Assembly (NCBI RefSeq): GCF_022682495.2 | Contig: NC_071390.1 | Span: 173,377,220-173,441,219 of the forward strand | DNA length: 64,000 bases | Source of the DNA: Desmodus rotundus | Taxonomy: Eukaryota; Chordata; Mammalia; Chiroptera; Phyllostomidae | Direction of reading: 5' to 3' | Shown here: piece after piece, positions 57,730 through 64,000 of the stretch | Numbering within the stretch: position 1 is the stretch's first letter | How the letters are laid out: every line of letters begins with the position of its first letter | Program-made: the position numbers and the translations under genes | Notes under the pieces: generated by a model | The model's input: the letters and a program-made list of their open reading frames with translations, nothing else | Told to the model about the DNA's origin: nothing | Database searches by the model: none

Positions 57730-60700
57730 AAGTCTGTTGATTGAAGGTAATCAATTTAACATAAACATTACAATTTAGAATAGGATACTTGAGTTCCTCA
57801 GAAGAAAAATATTACAAGTACTGAAAATCTCGTAATTCCGGAGATGAAGGGGAAGTTGGAGCTGATCTAGCCTGCGGATCAGAGCTCACCCCGGTTGGAT
57901 GACTAGCACACGGCAGCGCAGGGTCCTGGACCAAGCCTCCCGCCACCAGGCTTTCCTGCACTTCACTCTGCCATCTCTCTGTCTGAAGACCTTTTCTAGT
58001 CTACTGCCGTCATTTGAGATTACATTCTGTGGCCGAGTCTCACACAAATGTTTTACACACCTTGGCACAGAAGAAAAACAAAACAGATTGTTTGGAGAAC
58101 ACCATCTGCTAGCCAGAGGCAAATGTCTGCATGGGTGAGCCCACCTGCGCATTTATGTGGGCCCCTGGAGGATTAATGGGCACTGCCTATCTGAAAATGT
58201 AGCTTAAAAAGCACAGATTCAGAAAAAAAAAACCAAACATTCTCACTGATGTGTTTTTTAAAAAAATATCTTTAATAGAAAGAAAACTATTTGCTTTCAA
58301 GGGAGAAGCCAGTTACACCACCACAAAAGAGGGCACTATCCATAAAGTAGTGTGCGAACCGGGCTTTCTCTACGGAACATTATGAAAATGTGAGAAGGCA
58401 GAACGTGAATAAATGGCAGAAGTTGCAGCGTGGAGATTTCGTTACCCGGTCAATGAAATCAACTCAGTTTTGTATCTTTAAACACTTACGACGGGATTGC
58501 ATTGTCTACATTAAGGTAAACTACAAACTGTGAAGCAGCATTTATCAAGCTTTTAAAAATCAAATCAAATTTCATGCAACTTAGCATTGTCTAGAAAAAG
58601 GATGTCTAGCCAACCATGTCAGACCAAACACCCCAGCCCCTTAATGTTAAAACTGAATGTTAAAGAACGGTTTGCAGCACTTGGAAATGAATTTTTACAC
58701 AGGTGAGCACGATTCATGGATGAGTGGTCAGAGCGAAAGTTCAGAGGTCGTCGGTTTTCTTAACACTCGTGTGTGAATTGTACATGCCAGATTTTCAACC
58801 CCAGCATGCATCTGTCACCAGTGGGCATATGCTCAGGGAAGGAGAACTCAGTGTTTGTATTGGCTTAGACAAAGCGGAATTAGGAGGATAAAACTGTCCC
58901 ATGATGATAATGTTTGCTGCAGACACAAGACGTTTTCTCTTTATTGCTATTTTGAAAAATGAGGCAAAGTACTGCTCTCCTCCATGAACCTGTACACCTA
59001 AATTACAGTATTTACTAACACCCACGCAGAAGAAAAAGGGTAAAAGTTGTTCATTATTTGAAATTGATACTAAGTTAAAAAATGTCAAGACTACAGAAGA
59101 ATTTTATGTATAAATATAAACTTAGAATATTGAAAAAAGAGGGGGGGGATATAACAGGTGAATTCAGAAGAGCAATTTGAAAATTTAAGACCCTGAATGC
59201 ACATAAACAAATTTCTAAAACCTAAAAAGCAGAAACCCTAAAAGAGGATTAATTTGAGAATCTGAAAATTTATGATGCATTTGCAATGCATTTTGATAAC
59301 AAAGACAAAAAAAAGGGAGAGAGAAATACTTAGGTTTGCATAGAAAGAGATAAAACTTAAATAACAGATCTTTATAAGACCCAAAGAGTACATTCACGTT
59401 TAATGGTCTCAGAAGCAAAAAGGAGACTAGAAAACAGATTAGAATGCAACCACAAGGGCTTGAAGGGCACAGAAGTACGGAGAAAAATTACTGTAATCTT
59501 GATCCACGCGAGTTCGACAGAAACACTAAGAAGAAAGTAAAAATTTATTTTCAATATCGTATAAAATCTTTTGATTGCCAACTACTGTTCAAAGATACAA
59601 TAAATAACTCACCACCAGGGAATAACAAAAACAGGGTGATAAAAAATTCTGACAGGCAAAATTCAAAAGCTCTAGCAACATGAATTAGGTGAAACATAAA
59701 ATCTGTCTCATGAACTCTCAAATTAAAGCCTTTGCTAGCTGGAATTATTTTTTTAAAGGATTTTGACAAGTTACCAACAAATTTACTGGAAAGTCTGAGT
59801 TCAATCGGCAAAGACATTTTTGTTAATTAACTGACTAAATGATTAAAACCATTCTAAACATGACACATCTATTTTTTTCATAGGGATAAAAAAAAAAAAG
59901 AACAGTGTTCTTTCTCCTTAAAGAGAGAAATCTGGAATGGAAAGCTTGCCCAGTCATCACCGTGGTGCCATCCAACAGTATTTTGGAATTTTCCAGAGAT
60001 TTTAAATCTAATACAAAATAAGCCTTATATCTGATCATATATAAAAGACATTATTATCCAATAAAGGATGGATTTATGTTCATGTGCTTTTACCACTAAA
60101 CAAACCTACTTTAAGGTCTTTAGAATGGAACATCTTTTATAGAACATCTCTTTTAACAAAATACCGTTTTCAGTATGTCTTATTTAGAATGGTTTTAGTC
60201 CTATATTCCTGTGCCAGAGAAATGCTTTCAGAAATGAGATTTTGCTCATGACTGTCTTAGTTGAGTTGTAACAGGTGCATTAAAATCAAAGGCACATTAT
60301 TCCATTTGTGCTACATCTCCCAGAAACAAATTGAGTTGATGTCCTTTAGAAATCCATAGAATAAAGTCCAGACAGGATAAAACCTAGTAAGTATCAGTCC
60401 AAAAATGATTGCCAAGAATAGAAAATATTATTACTGAAACTCAGAGATTCAATAAACTCACATAAATCACTGCAAAGGCTTGCTCTGGACCCAGGGATGT
60501 ATTTTATTTCTTTTGAAAATCAGTTGCAAAACTGTTGTTTTTTTTAAAAAATATCAATGCTTACTTTTCTCTTTGAAGAAACGGGGAATAAATTAAATTC
60601 AGAACTTTTTGTGAGTTAGATACATAGCATTTATGGTTTAGAAAACAGAAGTCGTGTTCTGCTGAAATACATTTTCAAATGAGAAATACAGAATTAAACT

Positions 60701-61160
60701 GTACTCAATTCAGCAGTTGAATCTATATTCCAAAAATTATATACAACAGTAATCATCTCAAATCCCATTTCAGGTCCTTCAATGCCACGACAAGGCAGTG
60801 TTCTTGGACTTAGGCGTGTCTAGGTACAATACGGAAAATTTGTTCAAAATGCAGGAACCCCGAGGCCCCGGGTAGGGACGGAACAGGCCATCAGAAACCA
60901 TCGGTTCTCATGCAGAATGGATGAAGAACTAATGGATAGATAGTAAAGAAGTTTCATTAAAGACTCACAGACATTGGATGGGTCACTCCATTTGAATTCC
61001 CTGTATTATCTTAGACCCAATTACAAAGTCATTCTCGAATTAAGGATTCTGTATGCTTCCACAAACACTCAGAGCACAGGCAGATCTAGCTATTCTTACC
61101 CCGGGGGTTCAAGAATCTGAAAATGGGTTTGCGAGAATTTTACGACAAAATTTGGAAGAG
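57730..61160. other. AT-rich, repeat-poor stretch
   Basis: Over 3.4 kb I recognise no SINE, LINE, LTR or DNA transposon and no open frame above 97 codons. It could be plain intergenic DNA or a long 3' UTR. On the minus strand an ATTAAA lies at 58271-58276, near the left end, but nothing else supports a transcript. Confidence 0.4.
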
Positions 61161-61164
61161 GCCA

Positions 61165-61290
61165 TCAGGGTGATCTGTCCCACATTCTAGAGTGAGGCAA
61201 AGGAAGCATAGAGAGGTGACGTGTTTCCTGAGGTCAGAGGACTAACTGGGGTCAGAGAGGGTCCAGGCCTTCAGGGTGCCCTCCAATCCC
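61165..61290 (-). repeat. MIR SINE fragment
   Basis: Reverse MIR remnant: TAGAGTGAGGCAAAGGAAGC, AGAGAGGTGACGTGTTTCCT, GAGGTCAGAGGACTAACTGG. Confidence 0.5.
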
Positions 61291-62330
61291 CAAAGTACTT
61301 AATGGTTTTTTTGCTCAGGAAAAGTCTATGGGGCGAATTTCAAACATACTTCAGGGGCAATATATTGGAAGTGCTATCAAGAGATGTGTAAATTGTTTTG
61401 TAGTTGAAAAGTAAAACTGTCTCGGTGTAAATGGCATTCAGTTACCGCAAAGGAGAAAGAAAACTAGAAATTATGTTTTTTTCAGTTCCTACTATGGAAA
61501 GGTATTGCCCCATTTACCAATGAAAGACACTGAAGGCTAGAGTTTATAAGCTTCATAAGATAATTTCCTGGAGCTTGAATCATTGTTAATAGTCATGAGT
61601 TCAATGTATTTTAGTCTAAAAATCTCAATTATCAAATCTTTCATAAAATACAGTCACTCCCATTTATTTTTAAAAATTGAACATATTACTCACTAAATTT
61701 TCATTCTTTTAAAACAGTTTGTGGTTTGGTATTTTCAACATACAGCTGCCACATGGTAGACAGTACAACCAGCAGGCACAAGAATACACAATTAAGAATG
61801 CATGTGGTAATTTTACAACCTTTTCATTGAATTTACATATTCATAATTATGTGTATTAAGATGTAATTTTGCATATACAAATCCATTAACTAAACTTTTA
61901 ACATAATGAATATTTTGTTGTTGTCCTCTGTTGTTTACATAGAAGACTCTTATCCACCACTTTCCCCTGTTGAAACTATTTTCCACCGATGGAGTGTGCC
62001 TTTCACTAGAAGCTGCTACGGCCACATGCTGACAGCACACGACTCACTGCTGAATTAAGGTTTGAATTGAATTACTGTACCTCATGGTTATCCAAATCCT
62101 GTTTTTATAATTTAACTCAGAATGTTATTTGATGTCTCTTTAATGGTGGGGATTACATGTTTGTGAAATATTTCTACTGTTTTCTAATGGTGGTATTATA
62201 AATCTAGCCCTCTTTTTATGATGGATATAAAGAACAGTGTATTTTAGCTGCCGTTTACTTCCTTCATAGAACAGCTGGTGGTTCTGTGCTGTGTAAATAT
62301 TTAAGATTATTTGTAACTTAATAGTTTCAA
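61291..62330. other. AT-rich unassigned sequence
   Basis: No gene or repeat recognised; the 75-codon minus frame at 61813-62040 has no motif. Confidence 0.45.
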
Positions 62331-62336
62331 GATTTA

Positions 62337-62645
62337 GAATAGATACAGATGGACACATTCCTTGGTATCCATAGGGGATTGGTTTAAGGATCCCCCACAG
62401 ATACTCAAATCTGAGGATGCTCAAGTCCCTTATATAAAATGGCATAATATGTGCATATAACCCATGCACATCCTTTGTCACCTGTAGATTACTTATAATA
62501 CCTAATACAATATAAATACTATGTAAATAGTTGTTATACTGTATCATTTAGGGATCAAGTTTCTGGAATTGTTTTTCAAATATTTTAAGTTTCAGGTTGG
62601 TTGAATCTGGGATTCAGATTTGCTCAATACAGAGGGCTGGGAGGA
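62337..62645 (-). mobile_element. MER2-like Tigger DNA transposon
   Basis: Matches the MER2 short Tigger element read in reverse: GGTATCCATAGGGGATTGGT, CTCAAGTCCCTTATATAAAA, GATTACTTATAATACCTAAT, TAAATAGTTGTTATACTGTA, then GGTTGGTTGAATCTGGGATT. Both ends are eroded but complementary, near a TA at the left. The 135-codon minus frame at 62140-62547 runs through it and is a shadow. It is a non-autonomous fossil. Confidence 0.88.
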
Positions 62646-62649
62646 GAGA

Positions 62650-64000
62650 TTGTATTTGAAAATACCCTTGCTGAGATTGTTAATAACTTGCAATAGGGTG
62701 AATTAAATCAAAGAAAACAACTTTTTATATCCAGTAAGATGATTATCTAATTATCAGTACCTACCCAAAGGAAGAACAGTGTTAATTAGAATATTTATAT
62801 TAATGTTTGCTTTAAAAAAGCTTTGTAGCACGTGGGTTTCATCGGGGGTTGGTCTGTTGCACTTTCGCACCGTTTCACAAAGTGTCTGTCCTATAAGGTA
62901 GCGCAGCTCCAGTGAGAAGGTCCGGTTGATGATAAACTACAATCCCTCGGTCCTCCCATCCTCACTTTGCTCACTTTGCTCTGTAACACTTCCAGTACCT
63001 GGACACGGCTGCTTCTTTTCTCTCTTTGCTATCTGAAAGGATACACACAGCCTTTGGTACACAATGTCTTTCCTCAGGCTTGACATGGAAAATGAGAGAC
63101 ATCCATTCCTACGATATAACCGGATGCCTAAAGAAACAAAAAATTCACATCTTTTCCCTTCTGGCTCCTGTTGCGTTAAAGGCAGGGGCAATAAGCCAGT
63201 AAATGTGGTGCGACAATAAGTGGGAACTTACATACACAAGCAATAAAACTGTACTTCCTTCTTGACAATCAATAAATAGGGATGGGGTGTGTCTAAACAC
63301 CATAAAAGATCAGAGAATAATAGAGTTTGGGCTGTAAGCAAACTTAGAGGCCATAAACTTTTCGGTATCTTTTGATTTCAAAATGACTCTGGTGATTTGA
63401 TTAGAGCATTTGTTTTTGAGGGATTAAGGTTCAGTTTTGATCAAGTATAACCCAAACAGAGAATTCCATGGAGGCTGGTCACAGAAATGTTTAGAAATGT
63501 AGTCCTGTGGACTGTTCCCTTTTGTGGGGGAGGATGAGGAATTTCCAAAGGCACCAGTTCCTCCTTTCATGGGAAGCCTGGCAGCCAGTTTCCAGCTGCA
63601 GGGCTTAGTTCATGTGGGTCCCCCGGCGCTGCCTCCTGCGCTGCGGTCAGACTGTACGGGGGCAACTGAGAAAACAGCCACTCCGTTCTAAACCTGCTGG
63701 ATTTTTGCAACCAGGTGTTCACTAGTGTCGACAGACCCTTAGGGTCTTTTGACGAATCGGCACAAACTCGATGCTGCTCAGTGCAGGGCGTTTGCATTTG
63801 GTTCTCAAGTTTAGACCTAGGGGAGTTTCTAGACAGCTTCGTGTTCAGGCAGGAATCAGTTTTCCTTCTCCTAATCAAAAGGGAAACAGTGGCACAGGTG
63901 AGTTGTGAAGTTGGCGTACGGGAAGATGACCTGCCACCGCCCTCTCAATGGAGCAGCAGCATCCACGTGGGAAGAGGACGGCAATGGCGCCTCGGCCCCT
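62650..64000. other. unassigned sequence to the window end
   Basis: No gene or repeat recognised. Minus frames of 84 codons (62937-63191) and 103 codons (63567-63878) show no family motif. GC content rises after 63550. Confidence 0.45.

Noticed and set aside
57223..57744. 173-codon plus-strand open frame
   Set aside because: Lies within L2-like repeat sequence.
1..64000. CRISPR arrays, operons, phage or bacterial-type systems
   Set aside because: The sequence is mammalian; direct repeats present are transposons and simple tandem arrays without spacer structure.

Overview
The window is nuclear DNA from a placental mammal, almost certainly a bat. The best evidence is four copies of the tRNA-derived VES SINE typical of vespertilionid and related bats (17283, 34558, 40509 on the minus strand, 45149). 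Supporting evidence is a bat-type L1 3' end (9612-9992), mariner deletion derivatives and a mariner MITE. There is no operon structure, and no long or recognisable intact open reading frame.

I find no intact protein-coding gene. The longest open frames (206 aa at 46175-46795 minus, 178 aa at 20780-21316, 171 aa at 52326-52841) resemble no family I know and look like chance frames. The one clear gene-derived sequence is at 14978-15545. It is an intronless, frameshifted copy of LEUTX, a eutherian PRD-like homeobox gene, and is best read as a processed pseudogene.

Most of the rest is layered transposon debris. Region 1-6.7 kb: old LINE and MIR pieces, then an old L1 (3768-5770) carrying a mariner remnant (4314-4856) and a solo retroviral LTR (4898-5443). 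Region 7-14 kb: L2, MIR, a deleted bat L1 and a long old L1 tract. Region 15-21 kb: the LEUTX retrocopy, a VES SINE, two MaLR LTRs and L2. Region 23-35 kb: MIR, a bat L1 3' end, a MaLR LTR with an odd hairpin, old L1 3' ends and a VES SINE. Region 36-46 kb: tandem repeats, a minus-strand VES copy, a mariner deletion derivative with readable transposase, an MLT2 LTR split by a second copy of the solo-LTR family, and another VES SINE. Region 47-50 kb: L2 tracts holding a 134-bp inverted repeat. Region 50-57 kb: L2, a 25-bp inverted repeat and a mariner MITE. Region 57.7-62.3 kb: AT-rich and unusually poor in repeats. The end carries an MER2-like Tigger element.

Repeat assignments rest on recall of family consensus sequences, not on a search. 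Boundaries of old elements are approximate.
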